A DNA stretch of 64,000 nt from an uncultured Pseudomonadota bacterium (GCA_913055625.1 CAJXJW010000005.1:1-64000); one strand, 5' to 3'. Numbered from the stretch's first letter, positions 9,045 to 19,494 are shown. The notes: a model not told the origin generated them from the letters alone. Numbers and translations: made by a program.

Positions 9045-10532
9045 ATGGCAACCCGCTACGACAATATCCTGCAGACGGTCGGCAGGACGCCTGTCGTCCG
9101 GCTGAACCGACTTGCGCCGGACCACGTCAACCTGTACGTCAAGTGCGAGTCCTTCAACCCGATGGGGTCGGTCAAGGATCGCCTCGCGCTGAACGTTATC
9201 GAGGACGCCGAGCGCGCCGGCCGGCTACAGCCCGGCCAGACGGTCATCGAGGCCACCAGCGGCAACACCGGCATCGGGCTCGCCATGGTCTGCGCCGCGA
9301 AGGGCTATCCGCTCGTCATCGTCATGGCGGAAAACTTCAGCGTCGAACGCCGCAGGATGATGCGCTACCTGGGCGCCCGCGTGATCCTGACTCCCGCGTC
9401 ACTGAAAGGCAGCGGCATGCTCGCGAAGGCCGTTGAACTCGCGGACGAACACGGCTGGTTCCTGGTGCGGCAATTCGAAAACGAGGCAAACGCGGACGCG
9501 CACGCGAAGACGACGGCGCCGGAAATCCTCGAGGCCTTCGACGACAGTGCGCTGGATTACTGGGTCACCGGTTTTGGGACCGGCGGCACGCTCAAAGGCG
9601 TGGCCCGCGTGTTACGCGAGCGCAGCCCGGCGACGCGAATCGTCGTGTGTGAACCCGACAACTCGCCGATTCTCGGCAGCGGCATCCCGCAGCCGCGCGC
9701 CGACGACGGCACCGTCGCTGAGAGCCACCCGCTGTTTCGCCCGCACCTGATGCAGGGCTGGAGCCCGGACTTCATCCCGAAGCTGGTCGAGGATGCGGTC
9801 GACGCCGGGCTCTACGACGAGATCCTGCCCATTGCGGGCGACGACGCGCTGCGGCTCGCAAAAGCGCTCGCCCGGGAGGAAGGCATTTTCGCCGGCATCT
9901 CCGCCGGCGCGACCCTGGCTGGCGCGCTGGCCGTCGCGGAGCGCGCAGCGCCCGGCGCCAATATCCTGTGCATGCTGCCGGATACGGGTGAACGCTACCT
10001 GAGCACGCCGCTCTTCGAGGGCATCGACGCGGACATGAACGAGGCCGAGAGAGCCATCGCCGCGTCGACTCCAGGCGCACGCTTCGACGTGCCGTCGGCG
10101 CCGCCGCCGACCGACGACGACGGGCCCGCCGCGTCGGACTCTGCGCGTCGTTTCCTCGAGGAAGCGACGTCGGACACCGACAACCCGGTGATCCTGTTCG
10201 CGCTGGAATGGTGTGAGTTCTGCTGGTCCGTGCGCAAACTGATGGCGGCGTACGAGATTCCTTATCGCGCGATCGACCTGGACTCCGTCGCCTACCAGGC
10301 GAACAACCTGGGCGGCGACGTTCGCGCCGCGATCCGGGAACGGACCGGCCAGCGCACGATTCCACAGATCTTCATCGGCGGCGAACACATCGGCGGCGCG
10401 ACGGAGTTCTTCGACGCCCTGAAAGATGGCACCGCGCAGTCGCGCCTCGACGCGCTGGGCGTGAATTGGAACCGGGCCGAGAAGCGCGACCCCTACGGCT
10501 TCCTGCCGTCATGGCTGCACAAGCGCGGCTGA
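9045..10532 (+). CDS. Cysteine synthase fused to a glutaredoxin domain
   Basis: 495 residues; GGAG sits before the ATG. Residues 1 to about 320 are a PLP enzyme of the cysteine synthase (CysM/CysK) family: PLP Lys44 in GSVKDR, the substrate loop TSGNTG at 71-76, the GTGGT phosphate loop, and the GISAGATLAGAL stretch near the end. An acidic, proline-rich linker leads to a glutaredoxin domain (about 375-465) with active site C390-E-F-C393 and the TIPQIFIGGEHIGG glutathione-binding region. It would make cysteine from O-acetylserine (or a related donor) and a sulfur source, with the glutaredoxin perhaps reducing that source. The gene is preceded by a terminator and appears to be its own unit. Confidence 0.9.
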   Translation: MATRYDNILQTVGRTPVVRLNRLAPDHVNLYVKCESFNPMGSVKDRLALNVIEDAERAGRLQPGQTVIEATSGNTGIGLAMVCAAKGYPLVIVMAENFSVERRRMMRYLGARVILTPASLKGSGMLAKAVELADEHGWFLVRQFENEANADAHAKTTAPEILEAFDDSALDYWVTGFGTGGTLKGVARVLRERSPATRIVVCEPDNSPILGSGIPQPRADDGTVAESHPLFRPHLMQGWSPDFIPKLVEDAVDAGLYDEILPIAGDDALRLAKALAREEGIFAGISAGATLAGALAVAERAAPGANILCMLPDTGERYLSTPLFEGIDADMNEAERAIAASTPGARFDVPSAPPPTDDDGPAASDSARRFLEEATSDTDNPVILFALEWCEFCWSVRKLMAAYEIPYRAIDLDSVAYQANNLGGDVRAAIRERTGQRTIPQIFIGGEHIGGATEFFDALKDGTAQSRLDALGVNWNRAEKRDPYGFLPSWLHKRG

Positions 10533-10550
10533 GCGCGCCGGCGCCGGACC

Positions 10551-11015
10551 TCAGGCGCCCTCGAAGAAGTACATGCCCAGCGTTTCCGCGACGCACGCGG
10601 GCTTACGCGCGCCCTCGACCTCGATGCTGACCTCGGACGTCAGCAGCAGCGCGCCCGCCCGCCGGCGGGCCTGGACGATTTTCGCGCGGGCACGGACGCG
10701 GTCCCCCACCTGTACGGGCGTGTAGAAGCGTACTTTGTTCACACCGAAGTTGATCGCGCGCGTGAGTTTCTCGACATGTACGAAGTTGCCGGTCAGGCCG
10801 GGTATCAACGCGAGCGTCAGGTAGCCGTGAGCGATGGTCTTGCCATCGGGCATTTCGCGCGCCGCACGCGCCGTGTCGACATGGATCCACTGGTAGTCCG
10901 CCGTCGCCTCGGCAAACTGGTCGATGCGATGCTGGTCGATGACCGTCCAGTCCGATACGCCGACCTCCTGTCCTTCCAGGGCCCTTGCATCTTCGACTGA
11001 GCTGATGACGTGCAA
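10551..11015 (-). CDS. MaoC-like (R)-hydratase / dehydratase
   Basis: 154 residues with a single hot-dog fold. The hydratase-2 signature appears as QWIHVDTARA, followed by IAHGYLTLALIPGL, as in NodN/MaoC-type proteins. It is expected to hydrate enoyl-CoA or a similar thioester. The start is a TTG at 11015, supported by a strong AGGAAGGA site at 11023-11030 with a seven-base gap; no ATG or GTG fits the family N-terminus. It is convergent with the cysteine synthase gene and divergent from the MocA-like gene. The substrate is not known. Confidence 0.82.
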   Translation of the reverse strand: MHVISSVEDARALEGQEVGVSDWTVIDQHRIDQFAEATADYQWIHVDTARAAREMPDGKTIAHGYLTLALIPGLTGNFVHVEKLTRAINFGVNKVRFYTPVQVGDRVRARAKIVQARRRAGALLLTSEVSIEVEGARKPACVAETLGMYFFEGA

Positions 11016-11100
11016 TTCGATGTCCTTCCTCGCCGCGCGGCGGCTCGCTCGGCTAGAAAAGCACAGTTATTGCGCGAGCCGCAAGTGTAAAGTAGCCGGG

Positions 11101-11718
11101 ATGGACAAGGTCTTACGCACCGGCAAGCCCGTTTTCGGCGTGATCCTGGCCGCCGGCCGCTCGCGGCGATTCGGCGATACGAAGCTCCTCGCGGACCTCG
11201 GCGGCGCGCCACTCGTCCGGCATTCGGCTGCAGCCGCGTTCGACGCCTTCGGCGACAGGACGCTGCTCATCACCGGCCACGATTCAGCGCGCGTCGCGGC
11301 CGCGGCGACCGGATGCTACGGGGCCATTGCGAACAATCCGCGCTACGACGACGGCCTCGGTACGTCGCTCGCGCTCGCCGTCAGCACGCTACGCGATCGG
11401 GCCGGCGCCATCGTCGTACTGCTGGCTGACCAGCCTTTCGTGCCCGCGGCACACCTTCGCGAACTCGAGAACACCTGGGGCGGCGACGCGGTCGAGATCG
11501 TCGCGACGCGCTACGGTGATACGGACGGGGTACCGGCGCTGCTGCCGGCGGGACTCTATCCGGAGCTCGAATCACTGGACGGCGACATTGGCGCACGCGC
11601 ATTGTTCACCGATCCCCGTGTGCGCCTGCGTCACGTGGCACTGGACTCGGCGTCGATGGACGTGGACACGCCGAACGACCTGGCGATCGCGAACCGGCGC
11701 ATCGCCGATCAGGCGTGA
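11101..11718 (+). CDS. mocA: Molybdenum cofactor cytidylyltransferase-like protein (MocA family)
   Basis: 205 residues. The nucleotidyltransferase signature LAAGRSRRFGDTKLL is near the N-terminus, with LADQP for metal/nucleotide binding and a C-terminal DVDTPNDL motif. In the MocA family this attaches CMP to molybdopterin for xanthine-oxidase-type enzymes. The last ten bases overlap the end of the convergent moaE gene. The moa/mob operon next door supports a cofactor role. The xdhC gene at 25.2-26.3 kb would be a functional partner, but no molybdo-hydroxylase genes are in the window. Confidence 0.82.
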   Translation: MDKVLRTGKPVFGVILAAGRSRRFGDTKLLADLGGAPLVRHSAAAAFDAFGDRTLLITGHDSARVAAAATGCYGAIANNPRYDDGLGTSLALAVSTLRDRAGAIVVLLADQPFVPAAHLRELENTWGGDAVEIVATRYGDTDGVPALLPAGLYPELESLDGDIGARALFTDPRVRLRHVALDSASMDVDTPNDLAIANRRIADQA

Positions 11719-12137
11719 GCGGCGCAACGCTCGCAGTTCACCCAGCCGGAATCACCGCTGACGTAGTGTTCCTTCTTCCAGATCGGCAGGCGGTGCTTGA
11801 TGGCGTCGATGATGTACCGGCACGCGCGGAACGCCTCGTCGCGGTGCGGTGACGTCACGCCGACCCAGACCGCGCAGTCGCCGATCTCGAGCAGCCCTTC
11901 GCGATGCACGCAGCCGGCGCGAAGGTGCGGAAACTGCTCCTTCGCCTCGGCGAGGATACGCCGGCCCTCGGAGATCGCGAGCGGCGAGTACACCTCGTAT
12001 TCGAGGCGCAGCACCTCCTGCCCTTCGTTGTGATTGCGCACCCAGCCCTCGAAGCCGCAATAGGCGCCGGCGGCAGGGTCGGCGAGCGCGGCGCGCAATG
12101 CCGCAGGATCGATGGCCTTCTCGGCGATCTCAAACAC
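11709..12137 (-). CDS. moaE: Molybdopterin synthase catalytic subunit MoaE
   Basis: 142 residues, GTG start. Family motifs: CGFEGWVRNHNEGQEV, LEYEVY, VGVTSPHRDEAF, and the Lys-rich active-site region IKHRLPIWKKE. Together with MoaD it inserts two sulfurs into cyclic pyranopterin monophosphate to make molybdopterin. The start lies two bases before the moaD stop codon is reached on the other side, so translation is effectively coupled. Last gene of moaA-moaC-mobA-moaD-moaE. Confidence 0.94.
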   Translation of the reverse strand: MFEIAEKAIDPAALRAALADPAAGAYCGFEGWVRNHNEGQEVLRLEYEVYSPLAISEGRRILAEAKEQFPHLRAGCVHREGLLEIGDCAVWVGVTSPHRDEAFRACRYIIDAIKHRLPIWKKEHYVSGDSGWVNCERCAAHA

Positions 12138-12138
12138 G

Positions 12139-12381
12139 TCAGCCTCCGGCCACCGGCGGAAACAGCAGCACTTCGTCGCCGTCCGCGACCGCGGCGTCCC
12201 AGTCCGCCATCTCGTCGTTGATCGCGACCTTGCAGTGGCCCGCCGGTTCCGACGAGCCGTGCCGGTCGCGCGTGGCGGCGAACACGTCGCCCGCCGTCGC
12301 GGCGTCCGTCTCGATCGTCTCCGACGCCATGCCCGCGTGTTCCCGGAACATCGCGAAATAGCGCACCGTGATGCGTTTCAT
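12139..12381 (-). CDS. moaD: Molybdopterin synthase sulfur carrier MoaD
   Basis: 80 residues with a ubiquitin-like fold, starting MKRITVRYFAMFRE and ending in the obligatory Gly-Gly (PPVAGG), which becomes a thiocarboxylate. The ATG overlaps the mobA stop (ATGA). The longer frame upstream belongs to shadow sequence inside mobA. It delivers sulfur to MoaE, the next gene. Confidence 0.93.
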   Translation of the reverse strand: MKRITVRYFAMFREHAGMASETIETDAATAGDVFAATRDRHGSSEPAGHCKVAINDEMADWDAAVADGDEVLLFPPVAGG

Positions 12382-12971
12382 CGCACGCTCACCGCGGCAC
12401 CCGCCGCCAGCTCTTCCGGCGTGTTCACGTTGTGCAGCGCGTCGGGCGCCGGCAGGTCCAGCAGCACCGCCTCCTCGCGGATCATTATCTTGCGCGGGCA
12501 ATGCACGCCGTCGGCGGCGTACCGGCGCAGCGCGTCGGCGGCCGCGGGCCGGTACAGCGCGCACAGCGGTTCCGGCAGGCCGTCCGAGCTGCTGCGATAG
12601 GCGACGAGCGGCGCGCCGTCCGGCGCCTCGGCAAGCAGGTGTTCCAGCGTCGGGCGATCGAGGTTCGGCAGGTCGCAGGCCACGATCAGCCAGTCGGCGT
12701 CGGGCACCTGCTCGAGCGCGGACAGGATGCCCGCCAGAGGCCCGATGCCGTCGTAGCGATCGACGACGTGATCGAAGCGGGCCCGCACGGGGTCGTCCGC
12801 CTGGTCCGCGCGCACCGAAACGTACACGCCGTCCGTGACGTCGGCCAGCAACGCGGCCGCATGCTCGAGCTGCGTGCCGCCGTCACGCGGCAACAAGGCC
12901 TTGTCGCGGCCCATGCGCCGGCTGCGCCCGCCGGCCAGGACGAGACCGAGGACGCGTCGCGAATCACTCAC
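12378..12971 (-). CDS. mobA: Molybdenum cofactor guanylyltransferase MobA
   Basis: 197 residues from a GTG at 12971 that overlaps the moaC stop; an ATG 14 codons upstream lies inside moaC and adds non-family sequence. N-terminal LVLAGGRSRRMGRDKALL is the GTP/metal-binding signature, then GPLAGILSAL and a VACDLPNL motif. It attaches GMP to molybdopterin for DMSO-reductase-type enzymes. It sits inside the moa operon, which fits the assignment. The 11.1 kb paralogue is assigned to the CMP branch. Confidence 0.88.
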   Translation of the reverse strand: MSDSRRVLGLVLAGGRSRRMGRDKALLPRDGGTQLEHAAALLADVTDGVYVSVRADQADDPVRARFDHVVDRYDGIGPLAGILSALEQVPDADWLIVACDLPNLDRPTLEHLLAEAPDGAPLVAYRSSSDGLPEPLCALYRPAAADALRRYAADGVHCPRKIMIREEAVLLDLPAPDALHNVNTPEELAAGAAVSVR

Positions 12972-13458
12972 CGGCAACGCCTTCCTCCGAGGCGCGAAAA
13001 TCGCTCTTGCCACCGGTCTTCTCGACGAGCCGCGTCTCCGCGATGACGATGTCGTGCGACAGCGCCTTGCACATGTCGTAGATCGTCAGCGCGGCCACGC
13101 TCGCGCCCGTGAGCGCTTCCATCTCGACGCCGGTCTTGTGCTCCACGCGGCAGGTGCACTCGATGACGGCATCGCCGCCCTCGAGGCGGATGTCGATCGT
13201 GCACTTCTCGAGGCCCAGCGGATGGCAGAACGGGATCAGCTCGTGCGTGCGCTTGGCCGCCATGACACCGGCGATGATCGCCGTGGCGAACACCGGCCCC
13301 TTGCGGCCGACGATCTCGTCACCGTCGACGGCATCGCGCACGGCGGCCGGCAGGCGCACGCGGGTCTGCGCGCGCGCGGTCCGCCGCGTCACCGCCTTGT
13401 CGCCGACATCGACCATGGTCGGCCGGTTGTGCTCGTCGATGTGTGTCAGTTTGCTCAA
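12964..13458 (-). CDS. moaC: Cyclic pyranopterin monophosphate synthase MoaC
   Basis: 164 residues starting at TTG; the start gives SKLTHID, which matches the conserved MoaC N-terminus, so TTG is preferred over downstream codons. Active-site motifs: MVDVGDKAVTRR, AAKRTHELIPFCHPL, KTGVEMEALT and TIYDMCKA. It converts the MoaA product to cyclic pyranopterin monophosphate. It lies 12 bases after moaA on the same strand. Confidence 0.94.
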   Translation of the reverse strand: MSKLTHIDEHNRPTMVDVGDKAVTRRTARAQTRVRLPAAVRDAVDGDEIVGRKGPVFATAIIAGVMAAKRTHELIPFCHPLGLEKCTIDIRLEGGDAVIECTCRVEHKTGVEMEALTGASVAALTIYDMCKALSHDIVIAETRLVEKTGGKSDFRASEEGVAGE

Positions 13459-13470
13459 TGCCGTCTCACT

Positions 13471-14532
13471 CTAACCACCGATCCGGTACATCTCGACCTT
13501 GTGCGGCGCATGGGCGTCGGCGGCTTCCGGTCGGCGAAGCTCGCTGTAGCGGTCCGCGCGCTGCAGCCAGATGCGTCGCAGGATGTCTTCCAGCTCTTCG
13601 TCCGTCGCACCCTCGCGAAGCGGTTCGCGCAGGTTCGTGCCGTGGGTCGCAAACAGGCAGGTGTACAGCACGCCTTCCGCGGACAACCGCGCCCGCGAAC
13701 AGCCGCCGCAGAACGGCTCCGTCACCGACGAAATGAAGCCGATCTCGCCCTGCCCGTCACGGTACACGTAACGGCGAGCGACCTCGCCGGCGTAGTTGCG
13801 GCCGACGGCCTCCACCGGCCAGCGCGCGTCGATTGCCGCGAGCAACTCGCGCGACGGGACGACCTGGTCCATGCGCCAGCCGTTGCGATTACCGACGTCC
13901 ATGAACTCGATCAGGCGCACGATGTGCCCGCTTCCGCGAAAATGCTCGAGCAGGTCCAGCACCGTGTGCTCGTTCACGCCGTGCTGCACGACGGTGTTGA
14001 TCTTCACGGGTGCGAGGCCGGCCGCCTCCGCCGCGGCGATGCCGTCCAGCACCTTTGCAAGGTCGCCGCGACCGCCGCTCATGCGGCGAAACACCTCGTG
14101 ATCGAGACTGTCGAGGCTCACGGTAATTCGATGCAGGCCACTGTCGGCGAGCGTCTTTGCGATTGGCGCGAGCAACTGCGCGTTGGTGGTCAGCGCGAGG
14201 TCCTCGACGCCCGGCAACGCAGCGAGCCGCGAAACGAGCGACGGCAGGTTCTTGTCCAGCAGCGGTTCGCCGCCGGTCAGGCGCAGCTTCGACACGCCGA
14301 GGCGCACGGCCGCGCGCGCAACCGCGTGTATCTCGTCGTGCGTCAGCCGTTGCGACTTGCGGAGGAACTGGTAGTCCGCGTGGTACTCGGATTCCGGCAT
14401 GCAGTACGGGCAGCGGTAGTTGCAGCGATCCAGCAGCGAGATGCGCAGGTCGTGCAGCGGACGCGCCAGGGCATCGCGCAGGCCCGGGCGTTCCGGGTCG
14501 CGAAATTCCACGATGTCGGGGGTCCGTGACAT
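13471..14532 (-). CDS. moaA: GTP 3',8-cyclase MoaA (radical SAM)
   Basis: 353 residues. The N-terminal radical SAM cluster is C37-x3-C41-x2-C44 (RCNYRCPYC), the SAM region LTGGEPLLD follows, and the C-terminal second 4Fe-4S site is FCGGCSRARLS with a further Cys in YTCLF. It ends in Gly-Gly as required for activity. It performs the first step of molybdenum cofactor synthesis. First gene of the operon, with 86 bases between it and the divergent acyl-CoA dehydrogenase gene. Confidence 0.96.
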   Translation of the reverse strand: MSRTPDIVEFRDPERPGLRDALARPLHDLRISLLDRCNYRCPYCMPESEYHADYQFLRKSQRLTHDEIHAVARAAVRLGVSKLRLTGGEPLLDKNLPSLVSRLAALPGVEDLALTTNAQLLAPIAKTLADSGLHRITVSLDSLDHEVFRRMSGGRGDLAKVLDGIAAAEAAGLAPVKINTVVQHGVNEHTVLDLLEHFRGSGHIVRLIEFMDVGNRNGWRMDQVVPSRELLAAIDARWPVEAVGRNYAGEVARRYVYRDGQGEIGFISSVTEPFCGGCSRARLSAEGVLYTCLFATHGTNLREPLREGATDEELEDILRRIWLQRADRYSELRRPEAADAHAPHKVEMYRIGG

Positions 14533-14618
14533 CCCGCTATTCTGCCCAATTCGCGCTTTATTTTCTTGGCCATTCTGGGCATCCTGATTTGCCCACCGCC
14601 AGCAACGCCAGGGACCCC

Positions 14619-15821
14619 ATGCACGTCAGTTTCTCGCCCCGGGACGAAGCCTTTCGCGACGAAGTGCGCGCATTTTTCGCGTCCGAGTTCCCGTCGGAGC
14701 TGCGGCAGAAGATCGATCGCGGCATCCCGCTGGAACGGGACGACTACATCGGCTACCAGAAGCTCCTGCACGCCCGGGGCTGGTTCGCCGCCGACTGGCC
14801 CGTCGAGTACGGCGGGACGGGCTGGACGCCGGTGCAGAAGTACATATACGCCTCCGAGATGGCGGCGGCCGAGGCACCGGACGTCGTCGCGTTCGGCGTC
14901 AAGATGGTCGGCCCCGTCATCTACACGTTCGGGTCGGACGAGCAGAAAAAGCGCTTCCTGCCGGACATCCTCGAAAGCAACGTGTGGTGGTGCCAGGGCT
15001 ACTCGGAGCCGGGTGCCGGTTCCGATCTCGCATCATTGAAAACGCGGGCGGACCTGGACGGCGATGCGTATGTCCTCAATGGCACGAAGACGTGGACGAC
15101 GCTCGCGCAGTACGCCGACTGGATCTTCGTCCTGGCGCGGACGAACACCGACGTCGCCCGACGCCAGGAAGGCATCAGTTTCCTGCTCGTGGACATGCAG
15201 ACGCCGGGTATCACGGTGCGGCCGATCATCACGCTCGACGGCGAGCACGAAGTCAACGAGGTGCACTTCGAGGACGTCCGGGTGCCGGTCGGGAACCTCG
15301 TCGGCGAGGAAGGCAAGGGCTGGACCTACGGCAAAGTCCTGTTGCAGCACGAGAGGACGAACCTGGCCGGGGTCGGGCGCTCGAAGGCGCGTCTGCGGAA
15401 ATTGCGGAATCGCTGCACCGAGCCGGTCCACGGCGGCCAACCCCTCGCCAGCGACCGGAACTTCATGCGCCGGCTCGCTGCGACCGAGGTCGAACTGAAG
15501 GCGCTCGAGTTCACCGAGCTGCGCACGCTGGCGGCCGTCGCCGCCGGCAAGGCGCCGGGCCCCGAGTCGTCGATTCTCAAGATCAAGGGCACCGAGGTCT
15601 CCCAGGCGATCGACGCGCTGACCATGGACGCCGCCGGCTATTACGCATTGCCATTCGTGCCCGGCCAGTACGTCGACGGTTTCGACGAATCGCAGTTCAT
15701 CGGCGACGGCAAGGAAGCACTGACTTCCCTGCACTACTTCAACAACCGCAAGGCATCGATCTACGGAGGGTCCAACGAGATCCAGAAGAACATCGTCGCC
15801 AAGCACGTGCTGGGGCTCTGA
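14619..15821 (+). CDS. Acyl-CoA dehydrogenase, first subunit of a paired operon
   Basis: 400 residues. Family motifs: GWFAADWPVEYGGTG, CQGYSEPGAGSDLASL (FAD/substrate loop), DGDAYVLNGTKTWTT, and a C-terminal IYGGSNEIQKNIVAK. The usual MCAD-type catalytic Glu position (YEGT) reads YGGS here, so the base is probably the Glu in LLQHERTNLAG, as in isovaleryl-CoA dehydrogenase. It lacks the RxQFG FAD contact that the next gene has, a pattern known from heteromeric dehydrogenases. Five bases separate it from the second subunit gene. The substrate is unknown. Confidence 0.88.
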   Translation: MHVSFSPRDEAFRDEVRAFFASEFPSELRQKIDRGIPLERDDYIGYQKLLHARGWFAADWPVEYGGTGWTPVQKYIYASEMAAAEAPDVVAFGVKMVGPVIYTFGSDEQKKRFLPDILESNVWWCQGYSEPGAGSDLASLKTRADLDGDAYVLNGTKTWTTLAQYADWIFVLARTNTDVARRQEGISFLLVDMQTPGITVRPIITLDGEHEVNEVHFEDVRVPVGNLVGEEGKGWTYGKVLLQHERTNLAGVGRSKARLRKLRNRCTEPVHGGQPLASDRNFMRRLAATEVELKALEFTELRTLAAVAAGKAPGPESSILKIKGTEVSQAIDALTMDAAGYYALPFVPGQYVDGFDESQFIGDGKEALTSLHYFNNRKASIYGGSNEIQKNIVAKHVLGL

Positions 15822-15826
15822 GGGGC

Positions 15827-16942
15827 ATGGACTTCTCGCTCAACGACATGCAGGCAATGCTCGGCGAGAGCATCGACCGCTTTATCGCGAACGAGTACGA
15901 CTTCGAAACCCGGCAGGCGCATGCCGCCAGCGAACGGGGCTTCAGCCCGGCCGTCTGGCAGACCTTTGCCGAACTCGGCTGGACCGTGGTCCCGTTCGCC
16001 GAGGCCGACGGCGGATTCGACGGTACGGCCGTCGACCTCATGGTCGTCATGGAGCGGCTTGGCCGCGGCCTGGTCGTCGAACCCTACCTGCCGAACCTGG
16101 TGCTTGCCGGCGGGGTGCTGAAGCGCACGGCGACCGACGCGCAACGCGCGCGCTGGCTGCAGCCGCTGATCGGCGGCGAGCGGCACGCGGCGCTGGCCTT
16201 CGCGGAACCGCACGCCCGCTACGGCATCGGCGACATCCGAACGGTGGCCCGCGCCGACGGCGACGGCTGGCGGATCTCGGGCGACAAGACCTACGTGCTG
16301 AACGCCCGCAATGCGCACGACATCGTCGTGCCGGCGCGCGTTGGCGACCCGTCGGGCGACGTCGGCCTCTTCGTCGTCGAACGTGCGGCAACCGGGCTCG
16401 AGATCCTCGACTACCCGACCGTGGACGGCCTGCAGGCCGCGGACCTGCGGCTGCGCGACGTCGCGGTTGGCGCCGATGCGCGGCTCGGCGCAGGCGACGA
16501 CGCCCTCTCCGTGCTAGAAACGGTCGTGGACGAAGCAATCCTCGCCGTGTGCGCCGAGGCCGTCGGCATCCTGCAGGTGCTGGTCGACAAGACCGTCGAC
16601 TACTCGAAGAACCGGGTCCAGTTCGGCGTGCCCATCGGCAGCTTCCAGGCGCTGCAGCACCGCATGGTCGACATGCTGACAGGACTCGAACAGACGCGAT
16701 CGCTGCTCTGGTGGGCGACGATGACCTATGCGGAAGGCGGTGACGACGCGAAGCGCGCCGTCAGTGCGGTCAAGTACCAGGTCGGCACCACCGGGCGGCG
16801 CATCGCCGAGGAGGCCGTGCAGCTGCACGGTGGCATGGGCGTCACCTGGGAGCTCGATGTCGCGCACTACTTCAAGCGGCTGATCGCGATCGGGCGCGTC
16901 TTCGGCGACGCGGACTGGCACCTCGACAAGCTCGCCGGCTAG
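15827..16942 (+). CDS. Acyl-CoA dehydrogenase, second subunit of the pair
   Basis: 371 residues. It keeps the dehydrogenase fold (FAELGWTVVPFAEADGG, GDKTYVLN) and the FAD-contacting NRVQFGVPIGSFQALQHR region, plus QLHGGMGVTWE near the end. The clean catalytic Glu seen in the first subunit is not obvious here. The pair resembles the PimC/PimD and FadE26/FadE27 types that work as heteromers on bulky or dicarboxylic acyl-CoAs. It is followed two bases later by the transporter gene, so all three may share a transcript. Confidence 0.86.
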   Translation: MDFSLNDMQAMLGESIDRFIANEYDFETRQAHAASERGFSPAVWQTFAELGWTVVPFAEADGGFDGTAVDLMVVMERLGRGLVVEPYLPNLVLAGGVLKRTATDAQRARWLQPLIGGERHAALAFAEPHARYGIGDIRTVARADGDGWRISGDKTYVLNARNAHDIVVPARVGDPSGDVGLFVVERAATGLEILDYPTVDGLQAADLRLRDVAVGADARLGAGDDALSVLETVVDEAILAVCAEAVGILQVLVDKTVDYSKNRVQFGVPIGSFQALQHRMVDMLTGLEQTRSLLWWATMTYAEGGDDAKRAVSAVKYQVGTTGRRIAEEAVQLHGGMGVTWELDVAHYFKRLIAIGRVFGDADWHLDKLAG

Positions 16943-16944
16943 GC

Positions 16945-17685
16945 ATGCTGGTCGATCTGTTCGGGCGATGGTTCGCCGCCCACCAGGAAGCCCTCTGGCT
17001 GACCACGCTGCTGCTCGACCTCGCGGGCACGGTTCTCCTGTACCGCTTCTTCGGGCGTGTGGGGCTGCAGGTCGCCATTGCGACAGCGATCATCCTCGCG
17101 AACCTGCAGGGGCCGAAGCTCACGATCATCTTCGGCCTCGAGACCAGCCTCGGCGTGATCTTCTATTCCAGCATCTTCTTCGCCACCGACGTGCTATCCG
17201 AGAACTACGGCAAGGCCGAAGCGGCGAAGGCCGTCTGGATGGGCTTCGTCGTGAGCGTCATCGTGCTCGTGATGCTGAGCCTCGGCCTGATGTTCCTGCC
17301 GAGCACGAACCCGGCCACCGCCGCGTTCTCGACCGACATCCAGGACGCGTACTCCACGATCCTGGATTTCTCGCCGCGGTTCATTCTCGGGTCGTTACTC
17401 GCCTACCTGATCAGCCAGCGCTTCGACGTCTGGGCCTTTCACCGCATCAAGCAGTGGACGGGGGAGCGCTGGCTCTGGCTGCGCAATAACGGCTCGACGA
17501 TGGCATCGCAGGCGCTCGACACTGCGCTGTACTCGCTCGTCGTGTGGTGGGGAACCGTCGACCTCGTGACGGCGCTGAAGCTCGGCGCGGCGAAGTACGT
17601 GTTCAAGCTCGCGATTGCCGCGATCGACACGGTCTTCATCTACTGGGCCCGCGCGACGTTTCTCGCGCGCCGCGTCCCCGACTAG
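16945..17685 (+). CDS. VUT-family queuosine-precursor transporter (YhhQ-like)
   Basis: 246 residues, about six membrane segments. The family signature FFATDVLSENYGKAEA is present at about 75-90, together with the later AYLISQRFDVW and a charged loop. YhhQ-type proteins import preQ0/preQ1 for queuosine tRNA modification. queF at 45.3 kb supplies the preQ0-to-preQ1 step in this genome, which agrees with the role. It starts two bases after the acyl-CoA dehydrogenase stop, although its function seems unrelated. Confidence 0.87.
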   Translation: MLVDLFGRWFAAHQEALWLTTLLLDLAGTVLLYRFFGRVGLQVAIATAIILANLQGPKLTIIFGLETSLGVIFYSSIFFATDVLSENYGKAEAAKAVWMGFVVSVIVLVMLSLGLMFLPSTNPATAAFSTDIQDAYSTILDFSPRFILGSLLAYLISQRFDVWAFHRIKQWTGERWLWLRNNGSTMASQALDTALYSLVVWWGTVDLVTALKLGAAKYVFKLAIAAIDTVFIYWARATFLARRVPD

Positions 17686-17692
17686 CCCGACG

Positions 17693-19375
<1,683 letters not shown>

Positions 19376-19442
19376 GCGGTTCTGGTACGGGGTGCGGGCG
19401 TCGCGCCGGCGGCCGTGTCGGTCCCAAGTCAGGTGGGCCGCT

Positions 19443-19494
19443 ATTGTAGTGACACTCAAACAATTAGGCCAAGCCGCAATGCAATCGGTACAAT
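19443..19494. promoter_or_regulatory. Divergent glnS/thrS promoter elements (candidate)
   Basis: The 199-base gap between glnS and thrS holds two TACAAT hexamers facing away from each other: 19489-19494 on the forward strand (towards thrS) and 19448-19443 on the reverse strand (towards glnS). The reverse one has TTGGCC 18 bases upstream. The forward one has only a weak TTAGGC 19 bases upstream. This local drop in GC content fits promoters. Confidence 0.4.
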
